From: Prionace glauca
Taxonomy: Eukaryota; Chordata; Chondrichthyes; Carcharhiniformes; Carcharhinidae
Assembly: GCA_037974335.1 (NCBI GenBank)
Contig: CM075760.1
Location: 59,960,515-60,024,514, forward strand
Length of the DNA: 64,000 bases
Direction: 5' to 3'
Shown here: positions 42,520-54,246 of the stretch, in pieces
Position numbering within the stretch: the first letter of the stretch is position 1
Layout: the number at the start of each line of letters is the position of its first letter
Translations under genes and position numbers: made by a program
Notes under the pieces: model-generated
Databases searched by the model: none
The model's input: the letters and a program-made list of their open reading frames with translations, nothing else
Told to the model about the DNA's origin: nothing

Positions 42520-42930
42520 TTATTAGTCGACCTATAAAGCATCATTGGGATTTAGCTGACTTGACCATATTCCTATAGCTATTCAGTCATTAAAGACACA
42601 GTCATGGAGCATTAAACTTGCCGAGCAGAGCCTTGTGTATCAACACACAGGTAGCTACTTTGTGAGACTGCTAGCAATACAGACAAATCAGAGATAAGAA
42701 TGTCTTGAGTGGAGAGATTCATTGTGAACGCTCAGGGATGATTGATAAGATGTAAAAATTCTGTGATTCTAATGAATATTCTTTTGTCCGTCGTTTCCCC
42801 AAAAGCTGTAAGTCTCCATCCCACACACTCTCCCTCCATTCTCACTCTGCTGTATCTAATATTCACCCTCCCAATTCTCCTGATGGTGCTGATTGACAGA
42901 TCCATCACTGCTTACTGTCCTGGACACAGA
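42520..42930. repeat. Segmental duplication, left copy
   Basis: Matches 47310-47660: GGGATTTAGCTGACTTGACC, GAGATTCATTGTGAACGCTC, AGGGATGATTGATAAGATGT, then AAAAGCTGTAAGTCTCCATC. The last part (42790-42925) is the ZNF intronic block in minus orientation. Confidence 0.75.
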
Positions 42931-43170
42931 AATCATAAGAAACAGGAGCTGCAGTTGGCCATTCAGCCTTTTGAACTGCCTCAATTATTCACTGCGAATT
43001 GACCAACCTATCGCAGCATCATTTCCCACACTAACCCTCAGATAGGGAGAGAATAGAGCCAATGTTTTGAGTTTGGAGAGAGGAAAGAACATTCCATAGA
43101 AACTAGAATTGTCTGTTCTGAATTTCTACCCTGTACTGACACTGATGACTTCTGTAAACTTGTTTTACAG

Positions 43171-43483
43171 GATATTGAAAGAGAAATCAGAGGCCAAAAT
43201 CTCAAACGTCACATCTAGATCTGACAAAGTCATATTCTTTGGGACCTGAATATCATTGGCCTTTGAAATGATTGTCCAATCTGATGACTTAAAAAGATTT
43301 TAAGTGTGACTGGAAAAGCACCAACACAGTGACACACTCAAGTGAGAGTGTTCCAGTGCACTGGCTAAAGAGCTTGAACCAGTTACACAGCCTGAATAAA
43401 TATCACACCATTCACAGCGGGGAGAGAGTGTTCTGTGTGTGGATGAGTCTTCAACTGGAGAGAGAGACAAGGGCACCTGCACC
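43171..43483 (+). other. Leader of the 43-kb zinc-finger exon
   Basis: The acceptor TTGTTTTACAG ends at 43170. The leader keeps a decayed copy of the shared fossil finger (TTCCAGTGCACTGGC, then AACCAGTTACACAGCCTGAA). A short deletion has removed the conserved in-frame stop just before the ATG. Confidence 0.65.
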
Positions 43484-44326
43484 ATGGAGAAACCATGGAA
43501 ATGTGGGGACTGTGGGAAGAGATACAGATACCCATCTGAGCTGGAAGCTCATCGGCGCAGCCACACTGGGGAGAGGCCGTTCACTTGTTCTCACTGTAGA
43601 GCGGGATTCCCTCGGTTATCCCAGCTGCAGACACACCAGCGAGTTCACACTGGGGAGAGACCGTTCACCTGCTCTCAGTGTGGGGAGGGATTCACTCAGT
43701 TCTCCAGCCTGCAGACCCACCAGCGAGTTCATACTGGGGAGAGGCCCTTCACCTGCTCTGTGTGTGGGAAGGGATTCAGTCAGTTATCCAGCCTGTGCAC
43801 ACACCAGCGAGTTCATACTGGGGAGAGACCATTCACCTGCTCGCACTGTGACAAGGGGTTCAGTCAGTTATCTAACCTGCAGGCGCACCAGCGTGTTCAC
43901 AGTGGGGAGAGACCGTTCATTTGCTCTCAGTGTGAGAAGGAGTTCAGTCAATTAGTTAACCTGCAGACACACCAGCGTGTTCACACTGGGGAGCGACCCT
44001 TCATCTGCTCTCAGTGTGAGAAGGGATTCACTCACTTATCGAGCCTCCAGATGCACCAGCGAGTTCACACTGGGGAGAGACCATTTATCTGCTCTCAGTG
44101 TGGGAAAGGATTCACTGATTTATCCACCCTGCAGAGACACCAGCGAGTTCACACCGGGGAGAAGCCGTTCACCTGCTCTGTGTGTGGGAAGGGGTTCAGT
44201 CAGTTATCCAACCTGCAGGCACACCAGCGAGTTCACACTGGGGAGAGACCGTTCACCTGTTCTCAATGTGGGAAAGGATTCAAAGTTTCATCCCAGCTGC
44301 TGAGACACCAGCGAGTTCACAAGTGA
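43484..44326 (+). CDS. C2H2 zinc-finger protein, 10 fingers, intact
   Basis: Canonical start [10 protein letters not shown] at 43484. The stop is the TGA at 44324-44326, 280 residues. All ten fingers keep C-x2-C-x12-H-x3-H and almost all linkers are TGERPF or TGEKPF. Residues at helix positions -1, 2, 3, 6 vary between fingers (for example Q-S-N-A in fingers 5 and 9, D-S-T-R in finger 8, V-S-Q-R in finger 10), so the array should have a specific but unknown DNA target. An upstream in-frame GTG at 43439 is not a likely start. It is the closest paralogue of the 49-kb locus, with which it shares leader and 3' flank. No effector domain is seen. Confidence 0.92.
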   Translation: MEKPWKCGDCGKRYRYPSELEAHRRSHTGERPFTCSHCRAGFPRLSQLQTHQRVHTGERPFTCSQCGEGFTQFSSLQTHQRVHTGERPFTCSVCGKGFSQLSSLCTHQRVHTGERPFTCSHCDKGFSQLSNLQAHQRVHSGERPFICSQCEKEFSQLVNLQTHQRVHTGERPFICSQCEKGFTHLSSLQMHQRVHTGERPFICSQCGKGFTDLSTLQRHQRVHTGEKPFTCSVCGKGFSQLSNLQAHQRVHTGERPFTCSQCGKGFKVSSQLLRHQRVHK

Positions 44327-44539
44327 TTCCAGGGGTTGGATTTTGCTGTTGTTGTTTCTGCTCTCAGTTACATCCAGGTCTGCATTTTGTTCATTCTCAC
44401 AGTTGGTCAATGAGGGGATCAGAGGGTTTCTTTCTGCTGGGCTGGCCGGTCTCACGACTTTGCCTGCAGTGGGCTGATGCTCTTTGAGCTTTGTTGCCAA
44501 TATCTGGTTTTAACCTGCACAACAATCACAGAGTGAGAG

Positions 44540-46580
44540 GGTGTTAGGAAGGTCAGAGATATTTAGTCAGCATTTCTGTTTGAAACCCCCCCCAAATGTC
44601 CATCCAATTTCCTTTGTAATTGATTGTTTCCACTTCCTCCACCCTCGTAGGGAACGGGTTCCAAGTCAATATCATTCGCTGCAGCAAAATATTCTTCCTC
44701 ACATTCCTCCCCCTGCATCTCTGACTCAAAACCTTACATCTGTGTCCCCCTCATCCTTGTCCCATCAGCGAATGGGAACAATTTTTCTTTGTCCACCTTA
44801 TCTAAACCTGTCAGAACCCTGTCCACCTTTATCAAATCTCCCCTCCTTTGCTCCAAGGGGAACAACCCCAGCCTGACATTGACAATAAAGAACAAACTAA
44901 CAGAATATGTTAATACCTGAAATCAAATGGGAATGTTGAATTTCTGTTTTAAAGAGATTGTGAATATATTGTCCTGGACAATAATGAAATTGGGATAACT
45001 CATCTTGGGTGTGGTTGAATGGAATATGTCAATCTGGAATCCACCTACAGTTAGTGAAAGTCTGGAATGTGTAGCTGGAAATCCCTCCCTAACAGCACTA
45101 TGGGTGTACTTGCACCTCAGGCATTGCAGCAGTTCAAGAAGGCAGGGTTGTGGTTGACCATGGCCGAGGCAGCTACATACAGACACATATTCTGTTATAA
45201 TGAAGGACTGCAGATTGAATGTGAGGCTTTATGGGACTGGACTATCTTGACCACATTCCTGTGACTGCTCAGCTTCTGCAATTACGGACCATTAAAGCTG
45301 TTTAGCAGGGCCCCAACAGAGGACCTGGTGAGAATATTTACTCAGAATGAGCTAGAATTAAACTTATTCCAGCAACAGCTGGTGTTCTGCAGCTGAGAAA
45401 CGCGAATCTGTAAAAATGGGGCCTGACAAATCTACAAACAGCGGTAAATAGTTGATTAAGAAGCTAAGTTTGCAGTCATTGTTTAAATTATTTTATCATA
45501 AATTTGTGATAAAATCTGTGAGATACTTGTGATCCAATAGTCAGTGGTGATGGTATACTCCAAGTAGCACTGGACTGAAAAGCAGACCTCAGAGTAGATA
45601 CTAACAGTTATAATCCTACCCCAGCATGGCTAGTGGAAAATCAGAACTCAATTGGGGACTGGACATGTCTTTTACCTGCCATTTGGAAACTAAGAACAAG
45701 AAACCTATCAATAAAATGATTCAAGAATAGAGCCAACCTTGAGTCTGGATAATACTTTGTAAGAGCTCTTATGAAGTGTCATCCAGACTCGAGACATTGG
45801 TTCTATTCTCTCTCCATAGATGCTGTCAGACCTGCTGAGATTTCCCAGCATTTTGTGTCTTTGTTTCAGCATCTGCAGTATTTAACTTTTATTGTCAAAT
45901 GATTTGGTCTGATTGGAATCCCCACGACTCTCCTGCAAAACTGGGAGTGATGGCAAAAGGATTAAAAGGGTAATGATGATAAAGTCTGGTTTCTGATTCT
46001 CCGAGCCCATGTAGAATTAACAAAATGAGTGAACCAGTTTAAAAAGAACAAAAATTCCCCATTCCTTACAATAACTGATCAAATTAAAATAATTAGGTTG
46101 AGGAAGAAAACAAAAAAAAAGTAGATGAAATTTAAAATCAAGTTTGGTTGACAGAGAAATGTTTTAAACTTGTGTAAAGTGATGTAATTGTGTGCCAAGT
46201 TTTCTCTGCTCAATCCCCACCCCTTTCAGTTCTGCAGAAAGTTAATTTGTTTTAAATTGCCTGAAAACCCATGTTTCTCTTTGAGTTTATAATTGAGGAT
46301 TTATGGGAACAAGTTAAATGTGGAAATTTTAAGCGTAGCCTGGAGGAATTTGGAATAACTGTGAAAATTTTATCATGTTGTCACTTCAACCCCAGATAAA
46401 GAACAAAGATTTTGCAGATGGTAACATGTTTGGAATTTTAAATCAACAAAGTCTGGACCTTGCCAATAAAATCAGGCTTTGGAAAGTTGCTTAAAAAGGT
46501 TGTTAGAATGAAGGAGTATGAAGGATCTTGTATCTTATTTTAGTCAAGGAGCTGTGAGCTTGTAGTGCCCTGTTGCATTA
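44540..46580. repeat. Segment duplicated in inverted form at 62140-63305
   Basis: Matching blocks read GAGATATTTAGTCAGCATTT (44559) against its complement near 63275. ATTGTCCTGGACAATAATGA (44968), the 45060-45310 stretch, ACAAACAGCGGTAAATAG (45434), and CTTGTATCTTATTTTAGTCA (46526) also have complements at 62870, 62560-62790, 62420 and 62190. It includes an old reversed LINE (44590-44890) and a jockey-type tail piece (45095-45160). Confidence 0.8.
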
Positions 46581-46589
46581 AGAACATAA

Positions 46590-47260
46590 TGCATTAAGTG
46601 CATTAAGGTAGATAAATCCCCTGGACCTAATCAAGTGTATTGTCAAATCTTTTGGGAGGCTAGGGAAGAAATTGCAGAGGCCCTTCATGAGAGATTTGCT
46701 TCTTCTCTTTCCACTGGCAAAGTTCTGGAAGATTGAAGCGTGGCTGATCTTGTTCCGTTGTTTAAGAGGAGGAGCAAAGAGAAGCCTGGTGATTGCAGGC
46801 CGCTGACATCAGTGGTGGATAAGTTACTGGAGGGAATTCTGAGGCACAGGTTCAGTCGTCGGCGTGGATCAGTTGGGCCCAAGGGCCTGTTTCGGTGCTT
46901 TATTGCTCTATGGCCAATGCTCCATTTGTTATCGGTCTTTATACTTCGAGCTAGCTTTCTCTCGTACCCAAATTTTACCTCCCTTATCATTCTTTTCTTA
47001 TTCTTGGCCATTTTTAATATTCTGACCAGTTGTCTGACCTGCTAATCACCATTGCACAATTGTACGTGTAAAAGTGGGCCAAGGCTGAGGCCTTGTTATA
47101 TATATTTAAAAAAGAGAACAGACCAACATTCTGAGTGTGGATGACCCTTTTGTCAGAGTTCTCCAGAGATGCTGTCAGACCTGCTGAGATTTTCCAGCAT
47201 TAGCTGTTTTTATTTCAGATCGCAGTATTCGCAATATTTTGCCTTTAAATGTATTTATAT
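46590..47260 (+). mobile_element. CR1-like LINE fragments and dispersed block
   Basis: 46600-46860 encodes the start of CR1 reverse transcriptase (K-V-D/S-K-S-P-G-P-N, A-D-L-V-P-L-F-K-R). 46860-46920 is a CR1 3' end. 47110-47240 is the dispersed CAGAGATGCTGTCAGACCTG block. Confidence 0.6.
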
Positions 47261-47309
47261 ATCCTTGTGTACTGTGTCAACAAATGAATTGTTACTAACC
47301 GATATATAA

Positions 47310-47690
47310 AAGATTATGGGATTTAGCTGGCTTGACCACATTCATATTGCTATTTAGTCATTAAAGATACAATCATGAAACATTAAACGTGCCGAGTAGA
47401 GCGTCTCGTATCAGCACGCTTACAGTTGCTTTGTTAGATTGCTACAAGTACAGACAAGTCAGAGATAGGAGTGTCCTGAGAAGGGAGATTCATTGTGAAG
47501 GCTCAGGGATGGTTGATAAGATGTAGTAATTCTCATTCCCCAGAAGCTGTGAATCTCTATCCTACACACTCTCTCTCCATGCTGTATCTAATATTCTCTC
47601 TCCCAATTCTCCTGAAGGTGCTGATTGACAAATCCATGTCCTGGACACAGAGAGCTGAAAGTCTCCATGCAGGCTGCCAGACAGATATCT
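47310..47690. repeat. Segmental duplication, right copy
   Basis: Matches 42520-42930 and carries on with the ZNF intronic block in minus orientation (CAGAAGCTGTGAATCTCTAT to GACAGATATCTGTCTATCTG). This looks like the relic of a minus-strand partner of the 49-kb gene. Confidence 0.75.
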
Positions 47691-47699
47691 GTCTATCTG

Positions 47700-48180
47700 A
47701 CTGGACTGACAATGTGTGGAATGTACAGACTGGGGGACAATGGGTGGGGGCGGGGCTCCCGGGTAAGCGCGCCTGAACCCGGAGACGGCACCACGGAGCA
47801 GAGTGATTGCTGTTGGCTGACTCAGGCAGGGCTCCATTGTGCCGTCACAATGACTCATAGGGGCGTTCTCAGCACACACTGTCCCATTGGCAGCAATATC
47901 ACTGGTTACAGAAGCAAAACACTGCGGATTGGACACCAGCGTCCGCTCCGCTGACGGTCAACGCCTCGCCCATCCCCACGTGGGTTCGGGTTCCGCCCCG
48001 TCATTGTCTACATGCGGGAGATTGACCAATGGTAAGGCGTGGAAGACCGGATGGGCGCTGGTCCTCCAACCAATCAGAATCCGGACTTGTATGCATGGCT
48101 GTGTGGAGCTTCCTCCGTTGTTGCCCAGGTACACTGCTGCTCCTCTCTGAATGAAGATTGAGTTTCAGACAGATTAATAT
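47700..48180 (+). promoter_or_regulatory. CpG-island promoter of the 49-kb zinc-finger locus
   Basis: GGGTGGGGGCGGGGCTCCCG (47742-47761), then CCAAT boxes in both orientations (GTTGGCTGACTC near 47812, GACCAATGG near 48023, AACCAATCAGAA near 48070). The exon-like GAAGATTGAGTTTCAGACAG near 48155 matches first-exon ends elsewhere, but the GTGAGT found there is missing here. The nearest GTGAGT is at 48302. Confidence 0.6.
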
Positions 48181-49209
48181 TGTACTGGAGCTACTTTAGA
48201 TATTTCCAGGCATTAATGTCTTGCGTATCAGAGTTATTAGCATTTGGATTTCTCTTCCACAGGGAGCAGTGGAAGCTGAGAGTCATTGAATATACCCCAG
48301 GGTGAGTTAGACTGATTTTTGATTGATAAACGAGTCAAGCGTTATTGGGAACAGGTAGGAAAGTGGAAAGGAAGTTAAGATGAGGAGGGATTTCCTCACT
48401 CAAGTATGTGGTGCAGTTTTGGAATGATGCTCCTCCAAAGTACTGTGTAGTCTCAGTCATCAAGAAATTTGAAGCCAGAGATTGATAAGTTTTGAGATAT
48501 AAAAGATGTTGAGGCATTGAGCCATCTGGCGGATAGTGTGGGAAATGGTGCTGAGGTAGATCGGTCAATTCTCAATCAATGGTTGAGGCAGTTCAATGGG
48601 CTGAACGGCAACTGCATTTCCGATTTCTTATAATTTCTGTGTGCTGGACAGGAAGCAGTGGACATGGATCTGTCAATCAGCCTCAATCAGCATCTTCAGG
48701 AAAATTGGGAGTGTGAATATTAGATACAGCAGGATGAAAATGGAGGGAGAGTGTACTGGATGGGGATTTATAGCTTTTGGGGAATGAGAGAGGAAATAAT
48801 ACTCCATAGAAACTGGAATTGTGTCTTCTGAATTTCTATCCTGTTCCAAAAGTGATGGCTTTAATAAACTTATTTTACAGGATATTGAAAGAGGAATCAC
48901 AGGCCAAAATCTCAAACAACACATCTAGATCTGACAGTAGTATTCCTTGGGAGCTGGATATCATTGGCCTTTCAATCTAGGAGAAATGTTTGTCCATCTG
49001 TTGATTTGAAAAGATTTCAAACATCAGTGTGACTGGAAAAGCTTCTACACTCAAATTAGAGTGTTCCACTGCACTGACTAAAGAGCTTTAAGCAGTTACG
49101 CAGCCTGAATAAATATCACACCATTCACATCAGGGAGAGTGTGTACTAATGTTGTGGACAAGGCTTCTACTGATTGTGCACCTAAGAGAGCGGCAAGGGC
49201 ATCTGCACT

Positions 49210-50050
49210 ATGGAGAAACCATGGAAATGTGTGGAGTGTGAGAAGAGATATCGAACCCCATCTCAGCTGGAAGCTCATCGGCGCAGTCACACTGGGGAGA
49301 GGCCATTCATCTGCTCTCAGTGTGGGGAGGGATTCACTCGGTTATCCATCCTACAGCAACACCAGCGAGTTCACACTGGGGAGAGGCCATTCTCCTGCTC
49401 TCAGTGTGGGGAGGGATTCACTCAGGCATCCGCTCTGTGGAGACACCAGCAGGTTCACAGTGGGGAGAAACCATTCGTCTGCTCTCAATGTGGGAAGGGA
49501 TTCACTCGGTTATCCCAGCTGCAAACACATGAGCGAGTTCACACTGGGGAGAGGCCATTCACCTGCTCTCAGTGTGGTGACGGATTCACTGACTTATCCA
49601 GCTTGCGGTCACACCAGAGAGTTCACACTGGGGAGAGGCCCTTCATCTGCTGTCAGTGTGGGAAGGGATTCACTCAGTCATCCACCCTGCAGAGACACCA
49701 GCGAGTTCACACTGGGGAGAAACCTTTCACCTGCTTTCAGTGTGGGAAGGGATTCAGTCAGTCATCCAATCTGCAGATACACCAGCAGGTTCACACTGGG
49801 AGGAAACCGTTCATATGCTCTGTGTGGGAAGCGATTTACTCTGTCATCCACCCTGCAGAGGCACCAGCGAGTTCACACTGGAGAGAAACCATTCCCCTGC
49901 TCTCAGTGTGGGAGGGAATTCAATCAGTCATCTAATCTGCAGACACACCAACGAGTTCACACTGGGGAGAAGCCATTCACCTGTTCTCAGTGTGGGAATG
50001 GATTCAGAGTTTCATCCCAGCTGCTGAGACACCAACAGGTTCATGAGTGA
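49210..50050 (+). pseudogene. C2H2 zinc-finger gene, 10 fingers, one 2-bp frameshift
   Basis: Canonical Met-Glu-Lys-Pro-Trp start at 49210. Seven intact fingers are followed by a break in finger 8, where TGTGTGTGGG has become TGTGTGGG near 49821-49828. The out-of-frame tail runs to about 49935. Fingers 8 (second half), 9 and 10 continue in the shifted frame to the TGA at 50048-50050. A truncated seven-finger protein could still bind DNA, so it may be an allele or a young pseudogene. Leader acceptor at 48871-48880. Paralogue of the 43-kb gene. Confidence 0.85.
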
Positions 50051-50422
50051 TTCTAGGGGTTAGATTCTGTTGTTATTGCTTCTGCTCTCAATTACATCCA
50101 GAACTGTATTTTGTTCATTCTCACAGCTGATCAATGGGGAGGGTCAGAGGGTTTCTTTCTGTTGGACTGGCCGGTTTCAGCCTCCAGTGGGCTGATTCTC
50201 TTTAAGTCTTGTGAATAACTGGTTTCAAATTTCACAAGAATCACAGAGTAACAAGATGTTAGGAAGTTCACAGATATTTAGTTAGCATTTCTGTTTGAAA
50301 CACCCCCAAATGCCCATCCAATTTCCCTTATAATTGTTTATTGTCTCCACTTCCTCCACCCTCCTAGGCAGTGAGTTCCAGGTCATTACCATTCGCTGCA
50401 TTAAAATATTCTTCCTCACAAC

Positions 50423-50675
50423 TGTTGCATTTCTCATGGCATTGGATAACTGTGTCAGCTGTCTGTATCTGTGACTTGGTGCTGAGAGTTGTATTTGGGT
50501 GATATCACTGATTATTAGAGAGCTGTGTCAGAGCTGTGACTTTGAGCTGTATCACGGGAGGGTGCTCTTCCAGAGCTTTCTCTGGGGTAGTTCCCTCCAG
50601 GTGTGAATCATGAATAAACTATTGTAACCTGTCCCTGGGTCTCCTGTGGTTAGTTGGGAGAAATACATTACAACA
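50423..50675 (+). mobile_element. Candidate solo LTR
   Basis: Bounded by TGTTGCA and TACAACA, about 250 bp, with ATGAATAAACTATTG about 70 bp before the end, as in LTRs. It is present in the 49-kb duplicate and absent from the 43-kb duplicate, where the flanks (CTTCCTCACA and GGACAATAA) enclose other sequence. No clear target duplication was seen. Fossil remnant without internal genes. Confidence 0.4.
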
Positions 50676-50779
50676 GGACAATAAGGGAATTGAAATAACT
50701 GCCCTTGGATGTGGTTGAATGGAATATATCAATCTGGTATCCACCTACATTCTAGTGAAAGTCTGGAATGTGTAGATGG

Positions 50780-53700
50780 GATGAGTAAATTGATCACTTT
50801 CTCTGGGAGATATTTACATCCTTGTCCAGCAACTTTGCTTTCAAGAAATCAACACTTGAAAACCTGGCCACTACATGAAATATCAGCACCATAAGAAAGA
50901 CAGTCACACTTTGATCAGTTCATTCATGCAACTGAGAGTTAAGAATGTGTGACATGATTTTGGGAAACCGGAGTGAGTGTGCAGATGTGATTTGTTACAT
51001 GTGAAAAATAGCAACCCCAAATTCATGGTGAGATGAGTGAAGAGCGGGTCCCAAACACACACAGCTACTTGAGACACAGCAGGAGATGAAATGGTTAATG
51101 TGGCCAGGGGATTGAGACAACATTGTGACACCATCAAGGCACTGACACACACTCCAGAGAGAAACTGAGTTCAAAACAATCAGGATTCAATTAAACGCAC
51201 AGCACATGCTCACAAAATGAGGAAAATTAAAGTAAAATGGATAATATTATAGATTGGGACAATTAAGGGGTTGGGAGAAATAATACTGTTAAGAGCTGTC
51301 CACAAATTGGATAGGGGTAAAGAGAGAGCTGGAGAATCTTTTACATCCATACTTGATCTGTTGCTTGAAACATCTGTCCTTATGTACCTAGAACTCACAG
51401 CGCTCCTTCAGGAGAAGATTGAGTAGATGTTACCCCAAGCGGGGCCAGAACAGAACTGGAAAATAACAGAGTGAAATTGAGTGAGGGGTCAGAGCGAGTT
51501 CTCCTCCCCCACAAGGTGTGAACCGTAAGAATCCTGGGGGACCCTGGACTTCAGGTTTTCTTGCTAATTAGTGAACATTAAATGAAATTCTCTGACTGGC
51601 TGTGCCTTGATTTTGAATTTGATTGTTACACTTCTCCTGTTTTTATTCCTGTTGTGATTACGGTCTGGATAAGGATGGTTGACAGGTGATAGGATGGGAA
51701 ATTGTGGTTTGGGTCTTCACTGACCAAATGTTTTATTGATCCGGAAGGTGTAAAAGAGACAAAACTTCAGCAGAAATCTGGCAGAGCTGAGAACTTGCTG
51801 TGTGGAACCAGGGAGATAAACAGGTCCCCGAGGACAGAGAAAACAAAAGTGCCTTGAATCCTAGATGACACCTGGGTGTCAAGGCCACCATGTTTTCACT
51901 GCTTGGCACGGGAATGCTGACTCCCTGTATCAGGGAGAGAGCGTGGGGAAGACAATTGTTTAAGAGGTTGATGTGGATTGTGTGGGTACAGATGGTTCAA
52001 TGACAGGTTTTGTAATTGGTCTGTTCAAATATTAGCTGGGTAATGATTGGGTTAGATCAGTCTCCATAGACTTTGTGATGTAAAAAAGTACAGGAAGGGA
52101 TTCCCTGAGCACAGAGATTTGTCGGAGTTTTACATTTTGCATTGCCTGGTGCCGTGGCATCTGGGGCAGAGCAGGGAGCATTTCCATGGAGATGCTGCTT
52201 CTACCCAGAGTGTAATGGTAATGCTGCTGCACTTTGATACTACTGCTCAGACATTAGACTGTGTCAACTCTTATTGATACTGAATAAAATCTGTCACTAA
52301 CAAGGGTTATCACTGGGAATCATTTCACAGTTTGGGAAAAGGGGAGAAAGGGTTAATTGACTCCCTGACCCCCATTTTCGAACATCACTGTGTCAAAAAT
52401 AAAATCTCATCTCCCCCTCTCGCTCCTTTGCCAATTAGAGGGAGTCACTTTCTGTTAAAGAGCCTGCCAACCCCTCTCACCCAGTTTCCCTAAACTGCAT
52501 CAATCTCATCAGGAAAAGACCAGAAAAGTCAAATAGCTTTACTGATAAAAGTTTATTAATGAAACAGAACATGTTTTTAAAAAGCAGAACATAACTTGAG
52601 GATCAAAGACAACCAGAGTAAAAGGATATTCACAATGTTCTGGACACAAACGATTTCTCTTTAATTTATCTGTAGCCTGTTCCCTGCCCTCTTTGTGGAA
52701 CACCCTCCGCTCAGTCCACAAGCATGATCCTGACCTTCCGCTTGCCATTAGAATTCCCCACCTTGCTCTCACGTTCACATTTCTGTCCTCGGCCTGCTGC
52801 AATATTCCAGAGAAGCCCAACACAAGCTGGACAAACAGCCCCTCATCTTCCCTGGAGGCAATTTACAGCCTTCTGGATTCAACACTGAGTTCAACAACTT
52901 CACATCCTGAACTCTCTCCAATTTTGACTTGTTTTTTTTTGCTGAGTTCTCGTCTGCATTTTGTTTTCATGTTTTTTTGGCTTCCAAACAGAGCTGTCCT
53001 TTATTCTGTCATTAACATTTAACCAGATCATTTGTTTCTTTTGTACAATCACTACCTCTCCCTTTGCCCTGTTGGCATTTTTGCTATTTGATCTCACCCA
53101 TACTCTGACCAATCCCTGACTTTTCCTTGTGTTCTACCTGACGATTATTCGGTGACTAATTCAAACTCTTTCAAGCATTCCAGTTTAATGTGACAACAAG
53201 AACTCTTAATTCTCTTAACAATCTTCCTTTATTTAACACTTTCAATACCAATTCAAACTTAAAACGGTTGCAACACTTTCACTCTCATCACTTTCACTCT
53301 CATTGAACATTAACTCTAATTATTTAACTGAAAATAAACACTACCCAGTTAGAATGAAGTCTGTTCTCGATGTAAAATCTGTCCTTTTGGTATCTGATGG
53401 TGTTCTTTAGGGCCAGTGTTCTTTTTGTCATGGTTGATCTCTAGAGTTATCACTGCTGACAAAGCACTGCACATATCTTTTATCTACAAAATGTTTCAAC
53501 TTACCAGACAATAATCTGGCACCCAGCCAATGCTGTAACTGGAAACTGATGACATACGCAGCCAATGAAATTACTTGTAAATGATTCCACTCTGTTTGGT
53601 TCAGATGGCATGTAGCTCACATCACCTCCATAAAACTCAGGGCCATCATGAATACCTCAAAGTAAACAAATTCCCATATTTGGGCAACACAGGAAGCTTC

Positions 53701-53930
53701 AGCTCACAGTTCCCAGACCAGGTCATCACTCACAGTAACTCTGCAGCCTTCATCTGTTTTTAATTATAAATTGACCGAAAATCCCAGCATGCTTAATTCA
53801 CAGTCACCATTGCTTTCAAAAACTAATACTATCATCATGGAAGTCAAAAATCATTGTTGTAGTCATTCCTTGTCCATCTATATGACCCTCTCCCCTTTCT
53901 CAGCAGCATCAAATCCATCACATTTCTCCC
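50780..53930. other. No gene recognised
   Basis: About 3 kb of mostly single-copy-looking, AT-rich sequence. Open frames are short and show no known motif. A direct repeat CTTTCACTCTCAT occurs twice near 53276-53305. Confidence 0.4.
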
Positions 53931-54246
53931 TTGCTTTAGTTCTGAAGTAGAGTTAAACACTAATTCTGTTTATCTCTCCGCAGATGCTGCCAAAACTGTT
54001 GCTTTTTTCCAGTTCATTCTGTGTTTATTTCAGATCTACCTGTAGTGGTTGGAAAAGTACTATTTATCATCCAGGATAAAATAAATGTCCTTCATCAGCT
54101 TTTGTGGGTCATTTCAGTAGAAATGTATTCTCCCGGACTCAAAGAGCATCAGCCCACTGGAAGCAAAGTTGTGAGACTGGCCAGACCAGCAGAAAGAAAC
54201 ACTCTGACCCTCTCACTTCACCAACAGCAGAATCCAACACCTGGAA

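Noticed and set aside
43439-43483. GTG or TTG starts upstream of the Met-Glu-Lys-Pro-Trp starts
   Set aside because: Nuclear vertebrate genes start at ATG in good context. The ACC-ATG-G at the canonical start fits well and is shared by paralogues.
43329-43955. Long frame with repeated L-G-R-D/G[12 protein letters not shown] units, also at 49139-49800
   Set aside because: This is the zinc-finger array read in another frame. The 28-residue repeat is the 84-bp finger period.
43560-44320. Regular 84-bp repeats that could look like a CRISPR or satellite array
   Set aside because: The repeats encode C2H2 fingers with conserved Cys and His. There is no spacer structure and the genome is eukaryotic.
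51840-51900. Imperfect palindrome TGACACCTGGGTGTCA as an operator or element end
   Set aside because: A short isolated hairpin in unassigned DNA, with no second copy or context.
52539-53112. Short open frames in the 50.8-53.9 kb stretch as small genes
   Set aside because: No recognisable motif, splice context or similarity to anything else in the window. Lengths are as expected by chance.
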